Shown: positions 40,211-49,430, counted from the first letter of the stretch. The stretch: DNA of 64,000 nt from Sorangium cellulosum So ce56 (GCF_000067165.1 NC_010162.1:10466501-10530500); one strand, 5' to 3'. The notes: a model not told the origin generated them from the sequence alone. Numbers and translations are program-made.

Positions 40211-40528
40211 TGCATTTGGAGCCAGCTATTTCTCACCAGATCGACCGCGCCCACGGCCCAGCCCCCTCGCACGGGACGGAGGACGCGCGTGCTCGAGCAT
40301 GAACGGGACTACTTGATCCGACTCCCAAACTCTTGCCGCAAACCGACCCGGAGGTTCCGCAAGCGGCGGTGTCGTCGAAGAGGGGGGTGAGCGCCATCGG
40401 CGTCAGCTCCACGCCGATGCGGCTTTGCCCAGAGAGAGCCCACATGAAGGCGGGAAGATCATCAAGGTCTTCTTCCCGCCTTCCCGCCTCCATGTTCAAA
40501 TTTGACCACTACCCGAGGGCGACGTTCT
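40211..40528. other. 318-bp intergenic region
   Basis: It holds a strong hairpin at 40446-40483 and no recognisable gene. It must also contain the promoter of the minus-strand helicase gene, which I could not assign. Confidence 0.5.
40446..40483 (-). terminator. 13-bp stem hairpin downstream of the Gly-rich lipoprotein gene
   Basis: GAAGGCGGGAAGA (40446-40458) pairs perfectly with TCTTCCCGCCTTC (40471-40483) around a 12-base loop. It lies 46 bases past the lipoprotein stop codon at 40529 on the minus strand. No T-run follows, so it may be a stability element instead of an intrinsic terminator. Confidence 0.5.
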
Positions 40529-41266
40529 CTATTCGATCGAGAGGATGACGGCATCGTCCGTCACATGGGCCACGTCGAGCGTTCCGGTGAAGAGCTCCTC
40601 GAACGTGAAGTTGCGGAGGACGAGCGTGTAGCTCCCCTCGCCGATCGCCGCCGCCGCGTCCGAGAACGAGTGCTCCAGGCTGTCGATATCGATGTCCCCC
40701 TCGAACCCGCGCGACGCGATCCAATAGGGATTTCCCTCGACCAGCACGGGCACCAGGGCGCACTCGTCGTTCGTGGGTTCGCCGCCGATGAAGTCGGTTT
40801 CCCCGACGCCCCAGGCCCCGTCCACGAACGTCGCGCAGCCCGCCGTGGCGGCGTCGTCGGGGGCGATCGCGAGCTCCGTCCTGTCGAGGCTGGTGCCGCC
40901 CGAGCCGCCGCCCTCCGCATTGCCGCCCGTGCCCGCGCCACCTCCGCCTTCGGCGCTGCCGCCCGTGCCCGCGCCACCGCCGCCTTCGGCGCTGCCGCCC
41001 GTGCCCGCGCCGCCGCCTTCGGCATTGCCGCCCGTGCCCGCGCCGCCTCCGCCTTCGGCGCTGCCGCCCGCGCCCGCGCCGCCGCCGCCTTCGGCACTGC
41101 CGCCCGCCCCCGCGCCGCCTCCGCCTTCGGCACCGCCGCCCGCGCCCGCGCCACCGCCGCCTTCGGCACTGCCGCCCGCCCCCCCGCCGCCGCTACCAAA
41201 GCTGACCTCATCATCCCCGCAGGCGACCAGCATGCACCCAAGAAAGACGATCGAACTCCACTTCAT
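40529..41266 (-). CDS. Surface lipoprotein with long Gly-Ala repeat linker
   Basis: 245 residues from ATG 41266. The signal sequence MKWSSIVFLGCMLVAC carries the lipobox. Next come about 100 residues of a 12-residue repeat of the form GGGGAGAGGSAE, then a 130-residue folded domain (IAPDDAATAGCATFVDGAWG, ALVPVLVEGNPYWIASRG, YTLVLRNFTFEELFTG). The linker resembles stalks that hold domains off the outer membrane in myxobacteria. The folded domain was not recognised; its strand content suggests binding, not catalysis. The gene is monocistronic with a hairpin downstream. Confidence 0.7.
   Translation of the reverse strand: MKWSSIVFLGCMLVACGDDEVSFGSGGGGAGGSAEGGGGAGAGGGAEGGGGAGAGGSAEGGGGAGAGGSAEGGGGAGTGGNAEGGGAGTGGSAEGGGGAGTGGSAEGGGGAGTGGNAEGGGSGGTSLDRTELAIAPDDAATAGCATFVDGAWGVGETDFIGGEPTNDECALVPVLVEGNPYWIASRGFEGDIDIDSLEHSFSDAAAAIGEGSYTLVLRNFTFEELFTGTLDVAHVTDDAVILSIE
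40917..41190. repeat. In-gene 36-bp tandem repeats encoding GGGGAGxGGxAE
   Basis: About seven units of GCCGCCCGTGCCCGCGCC followed by (A/G)CC(T/G)CCGCCTTCGGC(G/A)(C/T)T recur in register with codons; some units lack three or six bases. Copy number is likely to vary between strains through slippage. Confidence 0.75.
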
Positions 41267-41565
41267 GCGCACCTCGGCTCTCTGTGACGCGCGGCAGCGT
41301 AACATGAGCTACAGATGCGCAAAAATACCGGCCCTGGCGGCTGCACCCGCGATCGCGCAGCGCGCGCTGCCCCGCGGCCCACGCGTGCCGGCGTGAGCGA
41401 CGCCGCCCCCACCGCTCCGTCAGGGAGCCTTCGTCAGCTGTCGAAGGAAGGATGCTCGCCGACGCGGAATGACGCTCGATGCATCGCCAGCGCCGCGGCG
41501 CGTCCGGCGAGGACGGCCGCCGCTCCCCCGCCCTCCTACCGCGCTTCTTCTCAGTTCTCGGCCCC

Positions 41566-42297
41566 TCAGGACCCGATCCGGATCCGCTTCTTCAGCGCGG
41601 CGAGCTCGTCGTCGACCGCCGACCCGCCCGGCTTGTCCGCGCTGCCGGCGCCGGCGCCGCCGCGGCCGTGCTCGAGCTGGGCGAACTTCGCCTCCAGCTC
41701 GGCCGCCGACAGCCCGCCGCCGGAGATCGCCTCCTCGATCTCGCGCGACGCCGCGACCTGCGCCACCTGCCCCTCGACCTGCTCCTCCATGCGCCGGAAC
41801 TCGGAGAAGGCGCTCTGGCCGCCCCTCGCCCCGAGCCCCTCGGCCCCGCCGCCGGCGCGCTGCTGCTGGATCTGCGCCGCGAGCGTGCCCTTCCGCGCCT
41901 GGAACTCCTCCTGCTTGGCCTCCATGCGCTCGAGCTCGGTCTTCATCGAGAGCACCGCCGAGCGCTGCTCCGCGCGCATCGCCTCGGCGCGGTCGCGCTC
42001 GCCCACCACCCGCTTCTTCTGCACGAGCGCCTCGCGCGCGAGCTTCTCGTCGTTCGCCTTCAGCGCGAGCTCGGCGCGCTTCTCCCACTTCTCCGCCTCG
42101 GCGTCGAGCTCGTCGACCTTCTTGCGCAGCACCTTCTCGGCCGCCACCGCGTCGACCAGCTCCTTCCGCGCCGCGCGGACCTGGTCCTTCATCTCCTCGA
42201 CGATGAGATCCAGCGACTTTTTCGGATCTTCCGCCTTGTCGAGGAGCGCGTTGACGTTGCTCGAGATGACCTTTCCCATCCGGTCGAAGATGCCCAT
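41566..42297 (-). CDS. PspA/IM30-family membrane-stress protein
   Basis: 243 residues with the canonical N-terminus MGIFDRMGKVISSNVNALLDK. Long coiled-coil helices follow (VEEMKDQVRAARKELVDAVAAEKVLRKKVDEL, ERDRAEAMRAEQRSAVLSMKTELERMEAK), then a Gly-rich break (QQRAGGGAEGLGARGG) and a C-terminal VDDELAALKKRI helix. PspA proteins polymerise on the inner membrane and preserve the proton motive force under stress. No PspF-type activator or pspBC genes are adjacent. ATG 42297 begins exactly at the conserved amphipathic helix that binds lipid. Confidence 0.85.
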   Translation of the reverse strand: MGIFDRMGKVISSNVNALLDKAEDPKKSLDLIVEEMKDQVRAARKELVDAVAAEKVLRKKVDELDAEAEKWEKRAELALKANDEKLAREALVQKKRVVGERDRAEAMRAEQRSAVLSMKTELERMEAKQEEFQARKGTLAAQIQQQRAGGGAEGLGARGGQSAFSEFRRMEEQVEGQVAQVAASREIEEAISGGGLSAAELEAKFAQLEHGRGGAGAGSADKPGGSAVDDELAALKKRIRIGS

Positions 42298-42386
42298 GCC
42301 GCTAGCGTGCACCGCCCCGCCGCCCCTGTAAAGCGCCCGCGCGCGGGGCCGCGGGCGCCCCCCCGCGGCCCCGGGGAGACCGGCGA

Positions 42387-43931
42387 TCAGGGAGGCGGCG
42401 GGTACGCCGGACCGAAGCTCGACTCCACCGACGACCGCGTCGTCAGCAGCGGCGTCTTCAGCGTCTCGTCCTCGTACAGCGGCCTCACCACGCAGGTGTC
42501 CTCCCCGCACTCCCCCCCCTCGACGAACGCGACGTCGGCGACCAGCCAGTACCGGGTGCTCCCGTCGGCCGGCGCGAACGTGACGGGCGCCTCCGGGTCG
42601 TAGAACCCCGTCGGGCCGAGATCCGCCCCGAGGGAGCCATTGCAGAAGATCTTGATCCGCGGGTGAACCGCGTAGTTCCGGCCATGCGCCGAGTAGTAAT
42701 GGACGCCGATCCGCGTCCACTGCCCGAACGGCGGAAAATCCACGTTGATGTTCTCGGGCGCGCAAAAATCATCGCTGTCCGGGTCCGTGACGTCGGGGTC
42801 GCACGTGATGTTGTCGATATCGAGCCGCGGGTTGTAGCAACCCTTGCCGAGATCACGCCACGCCTGCCCGGCGCCGCGAGGGGCGTAATAACACGTGTTC
42901 TTGGCCTCCTCCGGATCCGCATACCAGCTCACCGGCTCCGGCGGCGACGCGACGTCGCTGAACCACCGCAGCTCCGGATCCGACCCCAGCGTGTCCACGG
43001 TGCAGTTGTTGTAACCGCAGTCGTCCGGCGAGCCCGCGACCGCCCACGGCCGCGTGTCGCCCGGCTTGTGCAGGTGCAGATCGAGATCCACCCCTTCGCC
43101 GCCGAGGTCGTGCTCCCACTCGAGCTCGACCCGGAGGCCGGGCGCGCCGACGTAAAGGGCGTACTCGCACGAGTCGGTCGCGCCGTCGGCGAGGCGCTTC
43201 GTGTAGATGACCGTGTACTCCCCCGACTGGAGCGGCTTGTAATCATCCGCCGGGCTCGCCCCGGAGACCGCCGGACACGGGTCGATGCCCGCGGGGCAAA
43301 CCACGCTCCACGTCTCCGAGCCAGGCTCGGCGTCCACGCTGAACGTGCCTGTCCCCTCCTTCAGATCCACGTTCGCGAACGGAGGCACCCTCAGCGCGTG
43401 GCACCCCGCGGGGTTCTCGCTGAAGCACGCCTCGGTCGCGTGGCTGCCGCCGACGCAGGGCCCCCAGACGCCCACCTCGTTGCAAAGCTCGGTGCCCGGA
43501 AAACACCCCTCCGCCCCGCGGTACGACGGATCACCCATGAAGCACGCGTGCGCCTGCCCCGCGACGCAGGAGCACGTCTCGTCGACCTGACCGTCGCAGT
43601 CGTCGTCGAGGCCGAGATGGTTGAGATCGCAGAGCTCCTCGGGACCGCACTGGGTCCCGCACGGGTTCACGGCAGCGTCGCCGGCGCCTGCGTCGTCGTC
43701 GCCAGGGGCAGACCCGCCAAGGCCGTTATCCGGAACGAAATCACCGCTGCCGCTGCCGCCCCCGGACGCGCCGCCGCCGCCCGCGCCGCCGCCGCCGTCG
43801 CCGGGCGCACCGCCGCTCGCGCCGATCTCGACGTGCGGACCCGAGGCGTGGCAGCCGACCGCGACGAACGCACCCGATGTCGCGGCCCCGAGAAATGCGA
43901 GGAGCGCAGAGGAGACGCCGAGATGACGCAT
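42387..43931 (-). CDS. Large Cys-rich surface lipoprotein
   Basis: 514 residues. The signal peptide (LLAFLGAATSGAFVAVGC) ends in a lipobox and is followed by a Gly/Ser/Asp linker. A short Cys-rich region (CGTQCGPEELCDLNHLGLDDDCDGQVDETCSC) has the form of MopE/metal-binding repeats (D-x-D-x-DCDGQVDE). A large beta-rich extracellular domain with many paired Cys follows (PGLRVELEWEHDLGGEGVDLDLHLHKPGD, NINVDFPPFGQWTRIGVHYY). The linker and the DxDCDG element are common on myxobacterial cell-surface proteins. The C-terminal domain was not assigned; a binding role is likely. Monocistronic. Confidence 0.7.
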   Translation of the reverse strand: MRHLGVSSALLAFLGAATSGAFVAVGCHASGPHVEIGASGGAPGDGGGGAGGGGASGGGSGSGDFVPDNGLGGSAPGDDDAGAGDAAVNPCGTQCGPEELCDLNHLGLDDDCDGQVDETCSCVAGQAHACFMGDPSYRGAEGCFPGTELCNEVGVWGPCVGGSHATEACFSENPAGCHALRVPPFANVDLKEGTGTFSVDAEPGSETWSVVCPAGIDPCPAVSGASPADDYKPLQSGEYTVIYTKRLADGATDSCEYALYVGAPGLRVELEWEHDLGGEGVDLDLHLHKPGDTRPWAVAGSPDDCGYNNCTVDTLGSDPELRWFSDVASPPEPVSWYADPEEAKNTCYYAPRGAGQAWRDLGKGCYNPRLDIDNITCDPDVTDPDSDDFCAPENINVDFPPFGQWTRIGVHYYSAHGRNYAVHPRIKIFCNGSLGADLGPTGFYDPEAPVTFAPADGSTRYWLVADVAFVEGGECGEDTCVVRPLYEDETLKTPLLTTRSSVESSFGPAYPPPP

Positions 43932-44133
43932 GAAACCTCCATGTCTCGCCAGCGCGCGGTGGAGCCGCTCGGGCAGGCAGGCGCGCCCGGCGAGACACCG
44001 GCGATGAACAGCGAGGTTCCTGGTTTAGCAGACCTGGCGCGATACCAAAGCTCGCACGAGCATAATCAAAGCACGCTCGTGAGAACGGATGTCCCGGCGC
44101 CCTGTCCGGGCGTATGTCGCCGGAGGGTGGGTG

Positions 44134-46896
44134 TCAGTCCGTCGCGCGCGGACCCCTCGCGGCCTCGGCCGCGAGCGCCGCTTGCGCCGCGGCGAGGCGG
44201 GCGATGGGGACGCGGAACGGGGAGCAAGACACGTAATCGAGCCCCGCCCGCTCGAAGAACGCAATCGAGCTCGGGTCGCCGCCGTGCTCGCCGCAGACAC
44301 CGAGCTTCAGCCCGGGCCGCGCCGCGCGCCCTCGATCCCGCCCGATCTCCACGAGCTCTCCGACGCCGGGCACGTCCAGCGACTGGAACGGATCCTTCGC
44401 GAAGATGCCGGCCTCGACGTACGCGCCGAGGAACCGGCCCGCGTCGTCGCGCGAGATGCCCAGGCTCGTCTGCGTGAGATCGTTCGTGCCGAAGCTGAAG
44501 AACTCGGCCTCCTCGGCCAGCTCGCCGGCCCTGAGCGCGGCGCGCGGGAGCTCGATCATCGTCCCGAACCGGACGTCGACCCGCCGCCCCTTCTCGGCGA
44601 AGACCTTCTCGGCGACCCCCTCGACGAGCGCGCGCGTGAGGGCGAGCTCGCGCCGGGTCATGCTGAGCGGGATCATGATCTCCGGCTCCACCTCGATGCC
44701 CGCCGCCGCGACCTCGCACGCCGCCTCGAGGATGGCGCGCGCCTGCATCTCGTAGATCTCCGGCGACGTGATCGCCAGCCGGCAGCCGCGGTGGCCGAGC
44801 ATGGGGTTGTACTCGGCGAGCTCCTCGCTCTTGCGCTGGAGATCCTCCGCGGAGACGCCCGTCGCCCTCGAGAGCTGCTGGAGCTGCGCCTCGTCCTGCG
44901 GCAAGAACTCGTGCAGCGGCGGATCGAGCAGCCGGATCGTCACCGGCAGGCCCGCCATCTCCCGGAAGACGCCCACGAAATCGCTGCGCTGGAACGGGAG
45001 CAACTTCGCGAGCGCGCGCCGCCGCCCGAGCTCGCCGTCCGCGAGGATCATCTCGCGCACCGCCTGGATGCGCTCCTCGTCGAAGAACATGTGCTCGGTG
45101 CGGCAGAGCCCGATGCCCTCGGCGCCGAAGTTGCGCGCCGTCCTCGCGTCGTGCGGCGTGTCCGCGTTCGACCGCACCCGGAGGCGCCGGACCGCGTCGG
45201 CCCAGGCCATGAGCTCCTCGAACTCGCCGCTCAGCGCCGCCGGGATGGTCGGCACCGCGCCGAGGTAGACCGTGCCGGTGCCGCCGTCGAGCGTGATGAG
45301 ATCGCCGTCCTTCACCGTGATCGAACCGGTCGCGCGCCCGTGATCGTCGTAGATCGTCACCGCCATCCGGCCCTGGCTCACGCTGATGGCCGAGCAGCCG
45401 GCGACGCAGCTCTTGCCCATCCCCCGCGCCACCACGGCCGCGTGGCTCGTCATGCCGCCGCGGGCCGTCAGGATGCCGCGCGCCGCCTTCATGCCGTGGA
45501 TGTCCTCCGGCGACGTCTCGGACCGCACGAGGATCACCGCCCTGCCCTGCCCCGCGCGCCGCTCCGCCTCGTCCGCGCTGAACACCACCTGCCCCGTCGC
45601 CGCCCCGGGGCTCGCCGGCAGGCCGCGCGCGAGCAGCGACTTCGGCGCGCTCGGGTCGATGCTCGGGTGCAGCAGCTGATCGATCGAGCCCGGATCCACC
45701 CGCAGGATGGCCTCCCGCTGGCTGATCAGGCCCTCCTTGGCCATCTCGACCGCGATGCGCACGGCCGCGCGGCCCGTGCGCTTGGCGGTGCGGCACTGGA
45801 GCAGGAAGAGCTCGTTCTGCTGGATCGTGAACTCCAGGTCCTGCACGTCGCGGAAGTGCTGCTCGAGCTTGCCCTGCACCTCCACCAGCGCCGCGTACGC
45901 CGCGGGCATCCGCGCCTCGAGCGAGCTCTCGTCGTCTGCACCGCCGCCCTCGCCGGGCCTCGACAGCGGGTGCGGCGTGCGCACCCCCGCGACGACGTCC
46001 TCGCCCTGCGCGTTGGGGAGCCACTCGCCATAAAAGCGCCGCTCTCCCGTCGACGGATCGCGCGTGAACGCGACCCCCGTGCCGGAGTCGTCGCCCAGGT
46101 TGCCGAACACCATCGCCTGGACGGTGCAAGCTGTCCCCCAGGCCTCCGGGATGTCGTGCATCTTCCGGTACACCTGGGCCCGGTGGTTCTTCCAGCTATC
46201 GAATACGGCGCCGATCGCCCCCCAGAGCTGCGCGTAGGGATCGTCGGGGAACGGGCGGCCCGTCGCCCCGAGGACGATGTCCTTCTGGCGCTGGATCAAG
46301 GCCGCGAGCGACTCCGGATCGAGCTGGGAGTCGGGCACCTTGCGCTCGAGCTCGGCGGAGTTCAGGCGCGTCGCGTCGACGCCGAGCTTCGCGGCGGCCT
46401 GCCTGCGCGCGCGGCCGAGCGCCTCCTCGAAGCGGTCGCGGGGCACGCCGAGCACGATATCGGCATACGCCAGGATGAACCGCCGATAGGCGTCGAGCGC
46501 GAATCGCTCGCTGCCCGTGCGCCGCGCGAGCCCCCGCGCGATCTCGTCGTTCAGGCCGAGGTTCAGGATGGTATCCATCATTCCCGGCATGGACGCGCGC
46601 GCGCCCGAGCGGACGGACACGAGCAGCGGCGCCTCGGGGCTGCCGAACCCCGCGCCGCGCAGCGACTCCAGCCGGCCGATCGCTGCCTTGATCTCGTCCT
46701 CGACGCCGGCGGGGAGCGCCTTGCCCGAGGCGTAATAGGCGTTGCAGACCTCGGTGGTGACCGTGAAGCCCGGCGGCACCGGGATGCCGAGGCGGGTCAT
46801 CTCGGCGAGCCCCGCGCCCTTTCCGCCGAGCAGATCCTTCTGCTGTGCGTCCCCGTCCGCCTGCCCCGCGCCGAAGAAATATATCGATCTCCCCAT
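44134..46896 (-). CDS. ppdK: Pyruvate, phosphate dikinase
   Basis: 920 residues, full family length. PPDK interconverts pyruvate, ATP and Pi with PEP, AMP and PPi in the cytosol. The N-terminal nucleotide domain begins SIYFFGAGQADG and contains LLGGKGAGLAEM and PPGFTVTTEVC. The phosphohistidine loop GGMTSHAAVVARGMGKSCVAG lies near residue 485. The C-terminal PEP/pyruvate barrel has TNDLTQTSLGISRDDAGRF and the catalytic LGVCGEHGGDP near residue 868. In a gluconeogenic myxobacterium it would feed PEP from amino-acid or fatty-acid carbon. It is divergent from the FKBP gene. No PPDK regulatory kinase lies adjacent. Confidence 0.95.
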   Translation of the reverse strand: MGRSIYFFGAGQADGDAQQKDLLGGKGAGLAEMTRLGIPVPPGFTVTTEVCNAYYASGKALPAGVEDEIKAAIGRLESLRGAGFGSPEAPLLVSVRSGARASMPGMMDTILNLGLNDEIARGLARRTGSERFALDAYRRFILAYADIVLGVPRDRFEEALGRARRQAAAKLGVDATRLNSAELERKVPDSQLDPESLAALIQRQKDIVLGATGRPFPDDPYAQLWGAIGAVFDSWKNHRAQVYRKMHDIPEAWGTACTVQAMVFGNLGDDSGTGVAFTRDPSTGERRFYGEWLPNAQGEDVVAGVRTPHPLSRPGEGGGADDESSLEARMPAAYAALVEVQGKLEQHFRDVQDLEFTIQQNELFLLQCRTAKRTGRAAVRIAVEMAKEGLISQREAILRVDPGSIDQLLHPSIDPSAPKSLLARGLPASPGAATGQVVFSADEAERRAGQGRAVILVRSETSPEDIHGMKAARGILTARGGMTSHAAVVARGMGKSCVAGCSAISVSQGRMAVTIYDDHGRATGSITVKDGDLITLDGGTGTVYLGAVPTIPAALSGEFEELMAWADAVRRLRVRSNADTPHDARTARNFGAEGIGLCRTEHMFFDEERIQAVREMILADGELGRRRALAKLLPFQRSDFVGVFREMAGLPVTIRLLDPPLHEFLPQDEAQLQQLSRATGVSAEDLQRKSEELAEYNPMLGHRGCRLAITSPEIYEMQARAILEAACEVAAAGIEVEPEIMIPLSMTRRELALTRALVEGVAEKVFAEKGRRVDVRFGTMIELPRAALRAGELAEEAEFFSFGTNDLTQTSLGISRDDAGRFLGAYVEAGIFAKDPFQSLDVPGVGELVEIGRDRGRAARPGLKLGVCGEHGGDPSSIAFFERAGLDYVSCSPFRVPIARLAAAQAALAAEAARGPRATD

Positions 46897-47074
46897 GGCG
46901 GGCGCACGCTAGACCGTCCTCGCAGTCAGGTCGAGAGCCGTCGAACGGCGGAATGGAGGTGCGACGGACGGACGGCCGCCGACGGCCCCACTCCGATCCA
47001 GAGCCGTCGGAACCGCGGCGTGCGCCTCACGCGTGCAGCTCACAAAAATACCGGCTCTCGACGGCGGACGAGCT

Positions 47075-48025
47075 ATGAAGCCGCGCATGAAGCGCTTCTC
47101 TCTCGTCCTCGTTGCGATGTTCGCCGTCCCCCTCACCGCGTGCGACCAGAAGCCCGCCTCACAGGCGATCGCCGACGCGCCGGTGAGCGCCTCGGTCAAG
47201 CCCGCCCCGCCGCCGGCGCCCACCCCCGAGCCCGCCGCCTCGCCGCAGCCGCCGCCCGAGCCCGCCGGCCTGCCCGCGCCGCCGGACGTCGCGGCCCCGC
47301 CCGCCGACGCGCAGAAGACGGCATCGGGCCTCGCGTCCAAGGTGCTGGCGCCGGGCAAGGACACGGCGCATCCCGGCCCGGACGACAAGGTGACGGTCCA
47401 CTACACGGGGTGGACCACGGACGGGAAGATGTTCGACAGCTCCATCGTCCGCAACGAGCCGGCCACCTTCCCGGTGGGCGGCGTGATCAAGGGGTGGACG
47501 GAGGCGCTCCAGCTCATGAGCAAGGGCGAGAAGCGCCGGCTCTGGATCCCCGGGGCCCTCGCCTATGGCGACACGCCGGCCCAGCCGGGCGCCCCGGCCG
47601 GAATGCTGGTGTTCGACGTCGAGCTGCTCGACTTCGCCCCCGCGCCGAAGCCGCCGCCCGCGCCGAAGGACGTGAAGGCCGCGCCGAAGACCGCGAAGAA
47701 GACCGCCTCCGGGCTCGCCTACCAGGTCCTGCAGAAGGGCACGGGCACCGAGCACCCGAAGCCGACGAGCCGCGTCGTCGTCCACTACACGGGCTGGACG
47801 ACCGACGGGAAGATGTTCGACAGCTCCATCGTCCGCGACGAGCCGGCCACCTTCCCGGTGGGTGGCGTGATCAAGGGGTGGACGGAGGGCTTACAGCTGA
47901 TGGTGAAAGGCGAGAAGGCGCGATTCTGGATACCGGCCGACCTCGCTTACGGCGACAAACCCACACGGCCCGGCGCGCCCGCCGGCATGCTGGTGTTCGA
48001 CGTCGAGCTCATCGACTTTCGCTGA
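47075..48025 (+). CDS. Lipoprotein with two tandem FKBP-type prolyl isomerase domains
   Basis: 316 residues from ATG 47075. The signal peptide ends LTAC with Asp at +2. A Pro/Ala spacer of about 65 residues precedes FKBP domain 1 (about residues 88-188) and domain 2 (about 210-316), each with VHYTGWTTDGKMFDSS, TFPVGGVIKGWTE and PAGMLVFDVEL. The active-site aromatic residues (Tyr in HYTG, Phe in MFDSS, Trp in KGWTE) are kept in both, so both should catalyse prolyl cis/trans isomerisation. A Lys-rich linker joins them. It probably folds envelope proteins at a membrane surface. The two domains are almost identical in DNA over 109 bases (see findings). Confidence 0.85.
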   Translation: MKPRMKRFSLVLVAMFAVPLTACDQKPASQAIADAPVSASVKPAPPPAPTPEPAASPQPPPEPAGLPAPPDVAAPPADAQKTASGLASKVLAPGKDTAHPGPDDKVTVHYTGWTTDGKMFDSSIVRNEPATFPVGGVIKGWTEALQLMSKGEKRRLWIPGALAYGDTPAQPGAPAGMLVFDVELLDFAPAPKPPPAPKDVKAAPKTAKKTASGLAYQVLQKGTGTEHPKPTSRVVVHYTGWTTDGKMFDSSIVRDEPATFPVGGVIKGWTEGLQLMVKGEKARFWIPADLAYGDKPTRPGAPAGMLVFDVELIDFR

Positions 48026-48090
48026 GCCGTCGGCCGGCGCTTTACATCCGGCCGACTGCCTGGTCACATGATGGCTGCGAGCGGCCAGGC

Positions 48091-49320
48091 ATGCTGACAT
48101 CCATCCGACTCAGGAACTTCAAGAGCTTCGCCGATCAAACGGTGGAGCTGTCCCCCTTCACGCTGCTGCTCGGGGCCAACGGCTCCGGGAAGAGCAACTT
48201 CCTCGACGCCCTGCGCTTCCTGCAGGGCGTCGGGCTGGATCTACCCCTGTGCGACATCTTCCGCGGCCGCGTCGACGGCAGGCGCGAGGTGTGGCCGGGC
48301 CTGCGCGGCGGCACGCAAGGGGCCACGCACAGGGGCGCCAAATCGTTCACCATCGAGAGCCGATGGGCGATCGGGAAGGAGGAGCTCACACACAAGATCA
48401 CCTGTCAGGTCGAGCCTGACGTGATCGTGGAGCACGAGTCGCTCGAGGCGAAGTCGGCCGGGGGCCCGCTCTTCGACACGCCGGCGTCGGCGCTGAAGGG
48501 GCTGGAGGGGTTCGCCTCGGGCGGAGCGATGAAGGCGGCGTCGAAGAAGGGCCGCTCGATGCGGATCGCATCCATGGATCGCAACCCCGCCCGGCGCAGC
48601 CTGCTCGGCCAGATAGAGCACCACCGCGGGCGCGGCGAGGACGTGAGCCTCGCGGACGTCATCGCGCTCTGCAACGCGCTGCAGGTCGCGATGCGGAGCA
48701 CGCTGTCGCTCGACATCGATCCTTCGCGGATGAGGGGTTATGTGCCGCACGAGATAGAGAACCTCGGCGCCGGCGGGCAGAACCTCTCCGCCGTGCTCCG
48801 CTGGCTCTGCCAGGAGGCCGAGCACAAGGCCGACGTGCTCGGCTGGGTGCGCTCGATCTTCGCGCCCGAGATCGAAGATATCGAGTTCGCCGAGACGGGC
48901 CTCGGCGACGTCATGATGGTGCTCGTCGAGAAGGGCGGCGCCCGCGTCCCGGCGCCGAGCCTCCCGGACGGCGCGCTGCGCGCGCTCGGCAAGATCGCCG
49001 GCGTGCTCACCGCGCCGGAGGGGTCGCTCCTGCTCATGGAGGACCCGGACGCCGGCTTGCACCCCGAGCGCGCCGCCGTGCTCGCGCAGCTCCTCGAGGG
49101 GGCGGCGCGGCCCTCCGTCTGCCAGATCGTGGCGACGACGCACTCGCCCGCGCTGCTCAGGGGGGTGTCGAAGCAGGGCCTCAGCCGCGCGATCGCGTTC
49201 CAGCGCGACCCCGAGACCTCCGCCACGACGACGCGCCGCCTCGCCGACCTCCCGCGCTTCGAGGACCTGGCCGAGCGCGATCCCGGAGAGCTGCTCTCCT
49301 CGAAGGCGCTCTCCGCGTAG
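48091..49320 (+). CDS. OLD-like AAA ATPase, unpaired
   Basis: 409 residues beginning MLTSIRLRNFKSFADQTVELS, with Walker A GANGSGKS at 28-35. The signature region is SLPDGALRALGKIAGVL, Walker B is LLLMEDPDAGLHP, and a switch-type IVATTHSPALLRG follows. It is a RecF/OLD-type ATPase of the same broad family as the one at 21096. No DUF4276, TOPRIM or nuclease gene follows: the next gene is a cytochrome-c-like lipoprotein 183 bases away. Its partner may be encoded elsewhere. The start is supported by the conserved N-terminus. Confidence 0.8.
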   Translation: MLTSIRLRNFKSFADQTVELSPFTLLLGANGSGKSNFLDALRFLQGVGLDLPLCDIFRGRVDGRREVWPGLRGGTQGATHRGAKSFTIESRWAIGKEELTHKITCQVEPDVIVEHESLEAKSAGGPLFDTPASALKGLEGFASGGAMKAASKKGRSMRIASMDRNPARRSLLGQIEHHRGRGEDVSLADVIALCNALQVAMRSTLSLDIDPSRMRGYVPHEIENLGAGGQNLSAVLRWLCQEAEHKADVLGWVRSIFAPEIEDIEFAETGLGDVMMVLVEKGGARVPAPSLPDGALRALGKIAGVLTAPEGSLLLMEDPDAGLHPERAAVLAQLLEGAARPSVCQIVATTHSPALLRGVSKQGLSRAIAFQRDPETSATTTRRLADLPRFEDLAERDPGELLSSKALSA

Positions 49321-49410
49321 ACGCGACGAGCCGATCCCGGTACAGCACCATCATTTCATTGCAGTGTCGCAAGCTCGCGATAACGATAACTATTTTCACT
49401 TCATGAAATG

Positions 49411-49430
49411 CATTGTGGATGCGCACAATG
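49411..49430. promoter_or_regulatory. Palindromic site upstream of the cytochrome-c-like lipoprotein gene
   Basis: CATTGTG-gatgcg-CACAATG is a perfect 7+7 inverted repeat, 73 bases before the ATG at 49503. It lies at the edge of an unusually A/T-rich patch (49351-49415) likely to hold the promoter. The symmetry suits a dimeric regulator. Confidence 0.5.

Noticed and set aside
44089..49320. A plus-strand frame spanning PPDK and the FKBP gene
   Set aside because: Its last 410 residues are the real ATPase at 48091; the rest is antisense to PPDK or out of frame with FKBP.
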